The position numbers and the translations under genes are program-made. This document shows positions 26,288 through 37,651 of a stretch of 64,000 nucleotides of DNA, piece by piece. Below the pieces are notes generated by a model. It was given only the letters and a program-made list of their open reading frames with translations, ran no database searches and was not told the DNA's origin. The DNA is from Diprion similis (Eukaryota > Arthropoda > Insecta > Hymenoptera > Diprionidae), in assembly GCF_021155765.1 (NCBI RefSeq), contig NC_060107.1, positions 4,946,501 through 5,010,500 of the forward strand, read 5' to 3'. The stretch's first letter is position 1. Each line of letters opens with the position of its first letter.

Positions 26288-26542
26288 TGTGAGTTTGGAG
26301 GCACATGCAAATTCTACTATGTATTTTCTCTATCAAGAAAGCTGTTGCTTATCTACACACTTTGATTAGCTTAGCATTAGTTTTATGGAAGATTCCAGGT
26401 GCAAGGATGGTGTTGAATGAGTACAAGATATTCTTGGTGCCTGACACCGATTTATGTATTTGCAAAACACTTAAGTGGCAGAATATATTACAATGTGCAA
26501 CATTATTTGTATAATATATGAAGAGAGGTAGATGAGGCGAAG

Positions 26543-26548
26543 TTTATT
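26543..26548 (-). terminator. Possible poly(A) signal for the LRR gene
   Basis: TTTATT on the plus strand reads AATAAA on the minus strand, about 390 bp beyond the LRR stop codon. Such hexamers are frequent in AT-rich DNA, so the assignment is tentative. Confidence 0.3.
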
Positions 26549-26934
26549 AGCTAAATGAAGTTTTCGCGAGACATTGCGCGTTCTTTTTCTTTATCAAGGT
26601 GTATCGTACATCGAGAGATAAATGTACAAGTGTAGGTGTCTGAGATATCTTACCTTATCGTTGTTTGATATGTTAACTGTGTTATATATGACTAATGATT
26701 TACGATTGTGTGTAGATATGTGTGGGCGAATCACTATTTGGGGAAAGTGTTGACGTGTGCCGTCATCGAGTAAAAAAATAACGATAACACTGATTAAGAA
26801 ACTGCAAGGTAACTCACAAATCAATTGTTGATGCTAATCCATGTAATCCCATACGCAAACAACGCGATCAGGGTGGAATAGAAACTCGTGCAGTGAAAAT
26901 GAAAGTCTTTTATACGGGATATCGAATGACGGTA

Positions 26935-28422
26935 TCAAGTTATCTTGAGCTTTTCAATGGAGACGAGAACTCTCGAGACGTCGTCCGGTAATACTTCAAG
27001 TCTGTTTTTGTAAAGGTCGAGATCCCTGACCCGTTCGACACCCTTAAAAACACCGGCGTCCAGCTGGCTTATTTTGTTATAGGAGAGATTGAGAACGACG
27101 AGGGAATCGAGACCGAGAAAAGCTCCCTGAGGTATGGTAACGAGGTAGTTCCAGTTGAGTTTGAGCTCGTTGAGTTTGGCCAATCCCTGAAAAGCGCCCG
27201 GCGCGATATCGGCGATGACGTTGTTCGATAGAATCAATTTCCCGAGAGATCCGAGCTCGGAGAATAGGCCCTTCTGAAGAGCATGGATACCGTTCCTGCT
27301 AAGATCGAGTTCCTCGAGGTCTTTCAGCCCGACGAAAGTCCCGGGGTTTAGACCCTCGGAGAGTTTATTCCAGGACAGATTGAGGTGCGTGAGAGACCGA
27401 GTACCGACGAAGACCTCGTCGGGTAACTGAGCGATTTGATTCCTGCTCAAATTAAGGTCCCTCAGGTTATCCAGTCGCTGAAAGGCCTTCGTCTCGACGT
27501 CAGTGATGTCGTTGTAGCACAAAACCAGCTTCCTCAGTTTCACCAGGGGGCGAAAAACACCCTCGGGTACACAGGTCAGCTGATTCCTGTTCAACTCGAG
27601 AACCTCAAGGCTTTCCAACCCCTCAAACGCCCCCGACGCTATGGTGTCGACCTTCCCCCACGACAGAGTTAGCTTAACGAGTTTCGAAAGGTTTCCAAAC
27701 CCGCGCTCCTTCAGCTCGGTTATCCGGACCAGATGAAGGTCCAGCTCTTTCAGCCTCCGCAGGTTCCCGAAGGTCCGAGCATTCACCTCGGATATCCCGT
27801 TGCACGAGAGCCTGAGGGACTCCAGAGACGCGAGGTCTTCAAAAACAGAATCACTCAGGGTGCAGATGTTGTTGTTGCTCAGATCGAGTTCCCGCAGCCT
27901 CCCGAGTCCCCGGAAGGCCTCCGGGTCTACTTGGGATATCTCGTTGTAAGAGAGGTTCAGGCTCGCCAAAAACGGCGTCCCGACGAAGCAGCGAGCCGGG
28001 ATTTCCTCTATCTTGTTCCGGGTGAGCCGCAGCTCCCGAAGGTTCGCCAATCCGCCCAACGCGGCGCTGTTGATCTGGCCGATCTTGTTCCGGGACAGCA
28101 GCAAGGTGCTGACCATCGAAAGCCCGGCGAAGAGGCCTGCGGGCAGTTCGGCTATCCTGTTGTCCCGGAAGTCGACGCAGTCCAGGTCTGACGGCGCCTC
28201 GGCGAACGCGTTTCCGGCGATGCGGCCGATCCCCCGATTCTGCAGCCGCACTTCTTGACCACCGCCGGGCTTCCACGACACCCGGAGAACCGATCCCTCG
28301 CGGATTTCTGCCTCCTGCACGTCCTCCGCCATCGCGGAACCGGAGACACTGCCGACTCTGGAGACCAGCACGGTTATCGTCGCGTTTATCTCCCTGCGTA
28401 TAACCGCGTTATCAGTACTCAT
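26935..28422 (-). CDS. Intronless leucine-rich repeat protein (495 aa)
   Basis: A single uninterrupted frame encodes a roughly 55-residue N-terminal region, then 18 leucine-rich repeats (residues 56-488) and a truncated nineteenth unit at the C terminus. Seventeen units are 24 residues long and one (near 345) is 25. The consensus is LxxLxLSxNxIxxLxxxxFxGLxx. This 24-residue type is usual in secreted or membrane proteins, yet I see no signal peptide, no cysteine-rich N- or C-terminal cap and no transmembrane segment. That suggests a cytosolic binding scaffold or a missing 5' exon. The frame stays open for 21 codons upstream of the chosen ATG without another ATG. GC content is clearly higher than in the flanking DNA, especially over the N-terminal half. 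No family member can be named with confidence, and the ligand is unknown. Confidence 0.8.
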   Translation of the reverse strand: MSTDNAVIRREINATITVLVSRVGSVSGSAMAEDVQEAEIREGSVLRVSWKPGGGQEVRLQNRGIGRIAGNAFAEAPSDLDCVDFRDNRIAELPAGLFAGLSMVSTLLLSRNKIGQINSAALGGLANLRELRLTRNKIEEIPARCFVGTPFLASLNLSYNEISQVDPEAFRGLGRLRELDLSNNNICTLSDSVFEDLASLESLRLSCNGISEVNARTFGNLRRLKELDLHLVRITELKERGFGNLSKLVKLTLSWGKVDTIASGAFEGLESLEVLELNRNQLTCVPEGVFRPLVKLRKLVLCYNDITDVETKAFQRLDNLRDLNLSRNQIAQLPDEVFVGTRSLTHLNLSWNKLSEGLNPGTFVGLKDLEELDLSRNGIHALQKGLFSELGSLGKLILSNNVIADIAPGAFQGLAKLNELKLNWNYLVTIPQGAFLGLDSLVVLNLSYNKISQLDAGVFKGVERVRDLDLYKNRLEVLPDDVSRVLVSIEKLKIT

Positions 28423-30400
28423 ACGGCTGGTTATATCGGCCTCGCGCTCGAATCTCTCGCTTAAACTCTTTGTTTCCGCCAGTTTTTACCGCGCGTATCT
28501 TTTAATCGGCGTCGTTCAAACGTATTGTTATTGAAAATTAGTTGGGATAAAGATGAGGGAAGATTGGAAAACGCAGGGGTTACCACTGCAGCGAAATTTA
28601 TTTTGCACAAACTTTAGTACCTGAAAATTCAAACTCTGACGATTCTTTATCACTTCGACTTTCTGTCACTTTCAATTTTATACAATCTCAAATTCTGTTA
28701 AACAGATATTTCGCGTTTTCTCAAATATCCGATGTTATTGTATTTTTCTCTTTTCTGATCCAGATTTTCAAATTTCACTCACAACGCATTTTTCTTACAA
28801 TGCCAAATAAGGGTAACAATTTTTTTATGTAATCATTCAGGTTTTTTTTTTTTTTATTTGCATTTACCACCGCTTAACAACCGACTATATATATCTTTTT
28901 ATCCAACATCTTAAACCGCGCTGACAACATTATTATTGTATTGTGCAAGGGTTACAATGGAAATTAGATGTATTGATCTAAGCAGTCGAACTATGAAAAT
29001 AGTGCACTGTGGGTATTCATAATTACAGCGTAGAAAGTTGAATGTATAATATACCTCCTCTATCCATCCAGCTGGGACCTGTTGAAACTGAACTCCCGGG
29101 AAATTTGATCCACGGGAGAGACAAAAATTCCAAGAGGCACTCCAGTATCCCCTTATCGTTTTCCTGTTTAGATAGCACTTGAAACGTCGAGATTTTCAAC
29201 ATTGTATAACACCGCGTCGCGTCGCTTTCTATTTAGTTATAACCTTATACGTCGAATCGAATGAAGTATTTAGGTCAAACCGGAAGTTTTCGCTTCGATT
29301 CCGACATCACTCGTCAAAAACATTCTACGATCGGGGTAAAAACTTCTCGGCCAAAATTTCTCAACCCATCTAAATACAAAAATGGAATTTATGCTGATCA
29401 GCCTGACGAAAGAAAAAAATTAAGAAAGTGATCAATCTTCCAAACCAATAACTTATTTAAAAAAAAAAGAAAAATAAAAAACACGAAGACCTAAAATTTT
29501 TCCGAGATTAAACGCTTAGTAGCAAATCAATCAATGTATTTACACTTACATGTCGTCAGTTCCAAAGTGTTGTACGTAATCAGCTGGCAGCTGTTTTTAG
29601 CCAAACGATATCTTAACAGAGATCAGGACTGATAGCACGATAGATAGTCACGTATACATCAGGGTGGTTTAATTTTAAACTTTTTTTTCTAAGGTGCTAC
29701 GCGAAAAATTGGTAAAGAATATTTGAGAAAAAATTGTCGTAAGACCTGAAGGAGGTAGGAAAATATTTAAAGGTCGGTAATAAATATTGTAATATTTTTT
29801 ATTCATTTTTATTTGTACACCTTGTGGCAATCGCGCCTAATAATTCCACAGCTGGCTGTTCTCGGCTGTGAAATTTGGATTATTGGACCACGATACCAAA
29901 AAAATAATACTATATATATAATTATACAGGTCCGTAAGATGTACACATAAAAATAAATGAATAATATTACAATAATTCTTTTTTTTTCAATAAAATGTTG
30001 AAAAAGGTGGAGCTGGCATCGTTTTTGAGGGTCGCAGAAATGAAAAAAGTTTTACGGTCACGGACAGCCGGGCGCAGGGCATCCGAAAAACAATCCCTGT
30101 GTATGTGTTACACACGTATAGTGTAGTTAAAGGGGGAAACCTGGCTCCAGGATCAAACTTTGGACATACTTCAGGATCCCTGAGAGAGGCGAAGCACCGT
30201 CGAAAACAGTATCTATCTACCTATGCGCGACATGATGATAACGAGAGAATACGCACGTGTCTCGCGACGCGAAGCGCCTCTGCAGACGGAAAAGTGTGAG
30301 AAATATTCTCGGCTGAATTCAGGGCGCGTTTAGGACCAGGAAAGGAGCGTGACTCTAGGAATTATCGGACCTTAACTAAAAAAAGTTCACTACTAACATA

Positions 30401-30596
30401 ATAAGGAGAGTTCCGCGTACAGATCCCGATGCCGACATTTTATCCACTTCACAGCTCAGACGCAAACCTTTTTTTTTCGATGATTGATAAAGTCAGCCAG
30501 AGTGGGTTACACTTATTCGAAAAAAGGGTTTGCGTCTGAGCTGTAAAGTGGATAAATGTCGGTATTGGGATCTGTACGCAGAACTCGACTTATTAA
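30401..30596. mobile_element. Inverted-repeat element with ~78-bp arms
   Basis: The left arm (30,401-30,480) contains CGTACAGATCCCGATGCCGA and ACAGCTCAGACGCAAACC. The right arm (about 30,519-30,596) carries their complements, GGTTTGCGTCTGAGCTGT and GGGATCTGTACGC. The spacer is about 38 bp. The arms are near-identical with few mismatches, so the insertion is fairly young. There is no coding capacity. A foldback MITE or a long hairpin transcript template are both possible. Confidence 0.75.
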
Positions 30597-33500
30597 GCTA
30601 CTTTGGCCCTTAAATATTTGGCTCGGAGTATAGTTTTGCGGCTCTTAATTCTTCTGCGAACCGAGATCGAAATTCACACCCAGGCTCTGCGTCTCCGATG
30701 ATGGAGTCGACGACTCGAGAGTCACGATCGTGGCTTAATATCACCGCGAGACAGGAGTCAAGAAGGGGTTGAGGTTGCGGTGGTTTATGTGTGTTATGTC
30801 CGCAGTTCGGGGCTTATGACTCCTGAGAGGAGCTACCACTTCAGGGTCCTGCTGCAGGTATGCGCTGTATATTTCACGGGTTCACCGCAACTGCGAAAGA
30901 ATGGAAAAGTTTGCCAAGGATTCTGTACTCGGGGGTGGTGAAAAGAAGAGAACGGAACGGAAAGCGGAAGTCTGCCTGAAAGGGGTTGTCAACCTCCATT
31001 TCGGCAGCATCACTCGTCGGGTCGGTTGACTCGTGATTCGCGGGGTATTTTTCCCTCGGATGATCTGCTTGATTTCGTTTTTTTTTACCTCTATTATTAA
31101 TTTAACCTCCTCCATCTTCTCTCTTTATACTTTTTCCAGCCTCGAGTACCTAATCCACGGTTCAATTTTCACCGTTAAAGTAAAACCCCGCGGAACGATA
31201 TTGATCCTCTCGACGATGTGACGCACGACGTCGGTTAGCTCCTCGGTGGCATTAGGTTACTCTACTTTGGGCCGAGGACTGATCGCCCTCACCTTCAGCC
31301 GGGCACGTTTCGACCCCCCAGCATCTCCACATCCTTCCTTCCTCCCTGCATCCCTCGGCTCGGCTTAGCGGAACCCTCGCTTGCATGCCCTCGCCTTACT
31401 CTTCTCGTCGCGTGGTTTTCGTGTGTGGTTGCTGCGTCTTGAAGTATATTAAAGGGCGAGCTTTGCTTACGGGAAAAATCGGCGACACCTTCACTCCATC
31501 GAGTGAGCAAGTCTCGCTCGTCATTTAGGATGCAGAATACATCTTCAGATGTTATCCAATATTTGAGAAACTTTATGTAAGAGTTCAGTAGTTTGCAATG
31601 GCCAGGAAGTAGAATGAGCATATTTCAAAAGGATGAAATCATATCGATTTTAAAAAGGATGCGAAAACCGCAATCATGGAACTTTGGAATGTGGAGCGGC
31701 AAAGTGTAAAAAGTGAGGATATAGAATCCTTAGAGTGTATTTAAGAATATATTCCAAGCCAAAAAGTAGAATCGTTGGAATTCGTCGATTCTTTTTACTT
31801 CAACTTTCCATACTTTAGTTATCAGGATTTTGAATCTATCATATTTCGGATTTATACATTTTAAAATCGTGTAAAATGGATTTTTATGTCTTTTAATATC
31901 CGATATAGTTACCCTTTGATTGTGTGGTTGTTTTACTTTTTGACTCCATGCCAATAATCAAATACAAATCTGTCTAATCATTTATTGCTAAACCTACAAA
32001 TTATACGGGGTTCATAAATAAAACACCGCTATTTCAACACAGTAACCTGCAAACTTTTACAAAATATCAACCGATGTTAATTGAAAGTAAGAGACCTCTT
32101 GGTAATGTTGAACGACGCTGATCTCAATGGTGTTGATGTGTGGTAGTCACCTGATCAAGTGTATTATACTAGAACGGTATTAAATTTGTAATCACCTTTC
32201 CAACAGCGTGTATTGGATCCCATTACTAGGTACGGTGAAAATGCGATCATATCAAAATGTCGACTATTTCAAATTCCGAAAAGTACAAATTCGCCATAAG
32301 TCAACATTCCACACACGTACTCCCAAGTTGAATAATATAATCGACGATTCCTCCGGTAGAAACTTTCGGAACATCGATCTTTCCCGAAGCTGGAACCACA
32401 GGTCAAATTTCGACCATTTGATCTGACGAGATCCGACGCAATGCAATCACCCCGAATGGTTGACCATTCGAAATTTGCATTGCAACTCGATGAAAAAAAC
32501 CAGTTGTGAAAGTAATGATTTGGGAATAATGTTGTTACATAAAATCAGGATTCCACCTTCCAGTTACTCTTTGCTTCGGTGGCACTGGCAGCCCGAATCC
32601 CCCAGCAGAAATTGGGATCTCCGAGAGTGAATTGGCGCCATCGAAGCGCAACTTCGCTTAGGCTAAGAGATAATTTGGCAGTGGGAAATTGGGCTGCGAC
32701 GATTAGAGCGCGGTTCGCGGCGGTATGTCATTGAAGAAGCGAGAGCAGCGGGGCTCAGGTTCAGGAAGTAGTTCACGGGGGTTATATGAGCCACTTATCG
32801 CTGAGCTGCTCGATCCCTTCATCCGGGTTATGCCTAAATCACGATCCTTAAACCGTGCGACCAATCTCTTCGCAGTTCACCCTTGATGGGGCATCAAGAC
32901 ACCGTAAATGTCAAGCAGCTCCTCCCTCGGGTAGTTTAATACTTGCATTTCGCTCATCGCATTGTCGAGAAAAAGAATTTCGAAGCGTCGACTTCCTCAC
33001 TAGAAAAGTCAAAACTGCGGTCTCAGGGCACCAAAATCCGAATGAACGAACGTTTTATTGGATCTTTTTGAAACTCACGGTGTTCATTTATCCTTTCCAC
33101 CAATTAGGATATCGAGAAATTTAGCGTCACGAAAAATTCATCGAAATCTGAAGTCTCCGACGATTTGACGATCCGATCAGGAACCCGATTCCTGCTCCGT
33201 CGCATTGGTCCCTTCCCTTTAAATGTCGCCAAAGGCTGGTTTGACTATACCTGCGGCGTCCCGAGGCAACCGCAAAAGGGTCCGTCGACTCTGCAGGATG
33301 GCGCAGGATCAGAGAGAGGGGAGAGGGTGCTCCTTACACTTGCCAAAGTTGTTAAGTGGTTAAGATTTGAGGGAAGCCCAGCCCGACTACATCTCGAGCC
33401 GAATCTTAACCGAATAGTTCCTATTATGTAGATTGGAGCATTATATTCCCAAAGGTCCGAGAGAGGCGACACCAAATTTTGAAAGTTGCCTTTCCACGGC

Positions 33501-34094
33501 CAAGTTTTCACTGCAGGACGAAAGTTTCGGTTCGAGTGTGAAAGAATAAAAAAGTATATCTACCGTAGCGGAAAGGCGATTTGGAGTTTCCCTTTCTTCG
33601 GGAAAATTGAAAATCGAGTTTGCGTGCAGGATTCGCTTCGAGGTCCTTCGTCGCCTTCCTTCAAGTCGTCGCGGATTTTCGCGGACAGTGAAAATGGCCC
33701 CTCCGCTACGTGGAAACAAATCCACGTTTTACGGTCCAACGAATTCTGCAGGCGGAAAAAGGACGAAAAGCAAATCCAGAGGATGCAGGTCTCGCTGCAA
33801 GATCCTTCGGCTCAGGCTGATCCGGTTACCTACCTACCATCCTTCCGTGTCCGCGTCCTCCTCCGGCGTTGACGCTGCGTTTTCTTTGTTTCGATGAAAC
33901 CATCACCGACAGGCTCCGTTTTCTCATATTTTCACATCGCTAAACATTGGCTGAAACCCGGGAGCCGTTCATCTCTGAAATCGGAGGCTACGTCTCTTTC
34001 GTGTTGATATTTTTTTTCTGAAAATTCATGGAATCGACGGAAGCATCTTGAAATCGTGAAACGCTGATCCTTTCTCAGTATCTAATATATTATT

Positions 34095-34528
34095 CTTACA
34101 AGAAAGATATCCCAAGTCGATCTCTCCGATTTGATTTCGTTTGTAATATGCTATAGTAGACTAGTAACTAAGCGAAACGGTTTTTTTTATCCCTCATTAA
34201 ACACTTCAAAGTGGTGAAACCACCCTCCAAAGCAACTAAGGCATGTCAGAGGCGATTTGGTCATTTCTTTTTTTTTTTTTTTTGTTTGGTTTTCAATTGA
34301 GAACATTACATTTCTCATTTCTCGTTATGAAAAAACTTCTCCAGCTGGATTGGTTAAAAAATATTATGTCCTTACGGGTGAAACTGCCAAATCGCTCCTT
34401 GACATTCCTTACTTTGGAGGATGACTTTACCCCCTTAAATTGTTAAATCTCAAAAACAAAAAACAAAAAAAAATGTCGCTTAGTTTTTGGGAGTGATCGA
34501 CCTGAGATACCTTCTTTGTTATAAGATA
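34095..34528. mobile_element. MITE, family copy B (longer)
   Basis: The left end reads TCTTACAAGAAAGATATCCC then AAGTCGATCTCTCC. The right end, read in reverse, gives AACAAAGAAGGTATCTCAGG then TCGATCACTCC. Interior motifs CTGCCAAATCG, TTGACATTCCTTACTTTGGA and CGCTTAGTTTTT are shared with copy A at 26,099-26,287. The element has an additional interior region, including a poly-T run, that copy A lacks, so copy A may be an internal deletion derivative. Confidence 0.65.
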
Positions 34529-37500
34529 GAATGACAAAACTCAAATCCAAAATTGAAGGTGTCATAATTGAGCTGTGAAGAAGTGAAAGGAATGAATCTG
34601 GATAATCGTTGTGAAAATACGCTGCCTAATACGTGAATCAAGAGTCCATCAACCGAATTGATATACGGAAGGCGTCTTCGCCGAGAGTAAAACCGTTTCT
34701 ATACGAGCCGAGTAGAGTGGAGTATTGATCTGTGAAGCTCATCACCTGGTGCCTGCAGCTTTCGCCAAAAAGAATTTGGGGGAGTCGAAGACATTTTTCT
34801 TCCACCCTTATTTCGGGAGACTTGCCAAGAGGGTGAAAAAGAAAACAGATCCGCGTCGGAAAGAATTGAAGAAAATTCACCTGTCCTTTTTCTGCGTCAG
34901 TTATACCTGTTAAATGGTCGAAATTTCTTTTCGACCCTGAACTCGACGCGGTTTCCTTCATGCTTTGGAATTTGGAATAAGCTGGCCAAAAGATCATTGA
35001 CGTTACTGCGGTAAGGATCAAATCAGAGAATAGCAATTCAGCCGCTGGAAATTTGGCACGAAAATAATTTTGAGGGGGGTGGTGGTGATAAACGAGCCTG
35101 CATCGTAAACCGGGGATACTTTTCTGATATCCAGACAAACGTATAATACGGCGAGGCGGTATATTTCACGGGGGTAAGTATAGTGTCCGTCCGCTGTAAA
35201 ACTGTGCGAGAAAATTTATCGGAACTATGATCGTAAAATCTAGAAGGAAACATCCGTTGCTTAGCCAAACGTCACTCGTAAAGAGTATAAACGGTGAAAG
35301 CCAGTTTCACCGATAAAATACAACTCTGACATTTTTATTCCGGACGCGTTGCGCGGTTTTTCTATCCTTTCTTTTCCAGAAATTTCCACCGACAGCTGCG
35401 TTAAAGACTTTAGAATGAAATTTCTATGGAGAAAGTTTTCTCACCTTTTTCTTTCCCTTCGCATTGAATTTAAGGCAGTTTCGAAAAAATTCGGTAGTAC
35501 CTAATCAAACTTGGCAAATTACGCAAGTCTGTCCTAATCGCGAAGCCATCAATTCCCGTCATTCCCTCGTCAAGGTAATATTCGTGAATCACTTTGGACG
35601 GCTCGCAGGTCTTGAACCGATTGCACCGTTAATAATTAACGAATTCTCATTAGAACGCGAAACTTCAACAATCTCGAAACCGTCGTCGAACTCGACTCTG
35701 AATAGTGAAGTACGTAGTCAAACGAAACGTGTGAATTTAAAGCGACAAAATAATTTCAAATTCCTGACGAATACCTTAGACGCAGAATTCGGTCCAATTT
35801 GTAAAGTCAACGAGCGCTGGCACCTAATTTCTGTTGTCTTTCAGGGCCAAACGCGCATGCAGAGACCTCAATTCTCCGAACATTCAAAGTGTGGCCTCGG
35901 GGAAGAGGTTTGCCATTTTCCTAACTGAATTTTAACGCCCGTCGCGTGTGTACTTAGACCTGCGATAAATTGTCGCTCTCTACGACACCAGCTGAGAGAC
36001 GAGGGTTGGTGGTTCCATTTCCCATTTCAGCCCGACTCCTTTATACCGAATCCGCTCTACCAACGCCGCCAGTTTCCTGAGTTTATTTAATTCGCACCCA
36101 CCTCCCCCCCGCCCCTTTCACAACTGTTTTCATATTTTTCACCTAAAAGCATTTGTCCAACGCGAAGTGGGTCTTCCGAATGTTATAATACACGCCCACC
36201 GCCTCCTGCCCGTGGCTTTTTAATGAAAAAGCTCAATTTAAAAGCCATGGTTATAACTTTTCGTGTAATTCCAGTTGTTTCAAACTGGAATCGCACAATT
36301 GTTTTATCAATTGCTGCCAAAATTTGAATATCACATCCGTTGTCGAATGCTCCAGGTCACAAGAGAAAAAATTTATATGATATTTTACGAAACTAAGTTT
36401 CTGATCCGACAAAATTAGAAGAACAGTTCATTTTCATTGTTGAGAAAACAAAAAAGAAAACAATAACCACGATTCTACTATCCACAGTTATACTTACACT
36501 TTTTTCAACATCTCACGTGACCACACAATTTATCTTCTTTTCACACTTTCCTGACTATGAACACTTTGCGCATGATATTACAGGCACCCGTGAGACGTCT
36601 CTCATTCGAAACGTGAAATAAATTACCAACTAAATTATATAAAATGAACAACGTAACAAATAAAATGAGAAGCGTCTTACGCACTTGTGCTCGGTTCGTC
36701 GCTCCTCTTAGCAATGAATGGAGAACAAGACCAGCGAGTAAAGGTCGTCACTACAATGGAAGACCAAACTTTGTTATGTATGTACGAATGAAACTCGTTA
36801 ACCCCACTCCATGAAGCGCCTGGCAGGCGGTCGGCCTTCAAGACTTATTAGTTGTGATAGTTGAGTCGTGACGCGAGGAAGTGTCAATTCAGTTTCATTC
36901 AACGGCCAGTTCGCGGTTTCATCATTTTCGAGAGCATCGACCAGCGGAAAACGGAAGCTTGCCAAGTGGTTGCACGTCTGTATTCGATGCGGTGCATGAA
37001 TCTGCCGAAATCTTAGACTACAGAGTGCGAGAGTTCATTTCGACTGATAAGATATCAGCTGAAAGAGTTGTGTAAACAGCTGATCAGTGCTTACAAATCA
37101 ACTGGCAGTGAACTCGTGTAATAAGGAGGTTACCATACACAATATCCTTTGTTAAAATCTCCCTGGACAAAATCCCCGCCTGCAGAATTTTTTTTTCTTC
37201 ACCTAGAGCAATCGTCGAATCGACACATTTAATCGTCAATTACGACGATTTCGATTTAATTTTTTATATCCTTATTTATGTTTATGTATATAAATAATTT
37301 TTTTTTTTTTGCATGGCTGATTTTATCCAGAAGAATTTTGCCCTGAGATTTGATTGGGGAGATTTTTACCGGCCATTAATAGAGGGTGAATTGCAACAAC
37401 GTTCATACTTCGTAATAGGAATGAATTCAAAAAAATTGTAATGTCGCAAGTTAAGACATGAACGATGTGATAAAATGTTTTATAACTTTGATGGTCTGTA

Positions 37501-37651
37501 TCCAACTCTAATGCTTTGTTGTGCTTATTTTTCTAGCTGACCGCGGAAATTTCTTTCAACGATCTGACTAAATAATTAGATTGAATCTTGACCACATTTC
37601 AGAAGCATAACTTCTTGTTCTCCAGGCGATATTTCAAGCACTCTAACTCCA

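Larger units (their letters stand above)
1..26934. other. Gene-poor region rich in repeats
   Basis: I see no supportable protein-coding gene here. The open frames are short, mutually overlapping on both strands, and resemble no family I recognise. Many are driven by microsatellites or GC-rich patches (for example 4,533-5,057, where three frames are open at once). The stretch holds simple repeats and several inverted-repeat elements, listed separately. It could be intergenic DNA or a very long intron of a gene whose exons lie outside the window; the sequence alone does not decide. Confidence 0.6.
28423..37651. other. Gene-free stretch upstream of the SDR gene
   Basis: No coding sequence is supported here. 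Overlapping frames at 33,165-33,900 lie on both strands and match nothing I recognise. The stretch contains the 30,401-30,596 inverted repeat, a MITE at 34,095-34,528 and short AT-rich runs. The 5' untranslated exon and promoter of the dehydrogenase probably lie in its last kilobase: GTCAATTCAGTTTCATTC near 36,883 resembles a TCAGT initiator, and CACATTTCAG near 37,594 is a plausible 3' splice site. Confidence 0.5.

Noticed and set aside
27733-28191. 152-codon open frame on the plus strand
   Set aside because: It lies antisense to the LRR gene; the repeat structure and high GC keep the opposite strand open. Its translation has no family likeness.
32438-32485. Nested short stem-loop around CGAATGGTTGACCATTCG
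   Set aside because: Arms are only 8-10 bp with unpaired gaps; no element ends or RNA-gene features.
33165-33900. Overlapping frames of 88-128 codons on both strands
   Set aside because: No recognisable domain, and openness on both strands suggests base composition rather than coding.
36881-37075. 64-codon frame upstream of the SDR gene
   Set aside because: More likely part of the SDR 5' untranslated region; no family resemblance.
37154-37372. Possible inverted repeat (TTAAAATCTCCC / GGGGAGATTTTTA)
   Set aside because: Only about 12 bases match clearly and the rest needs many gaps; too weak to call an element.
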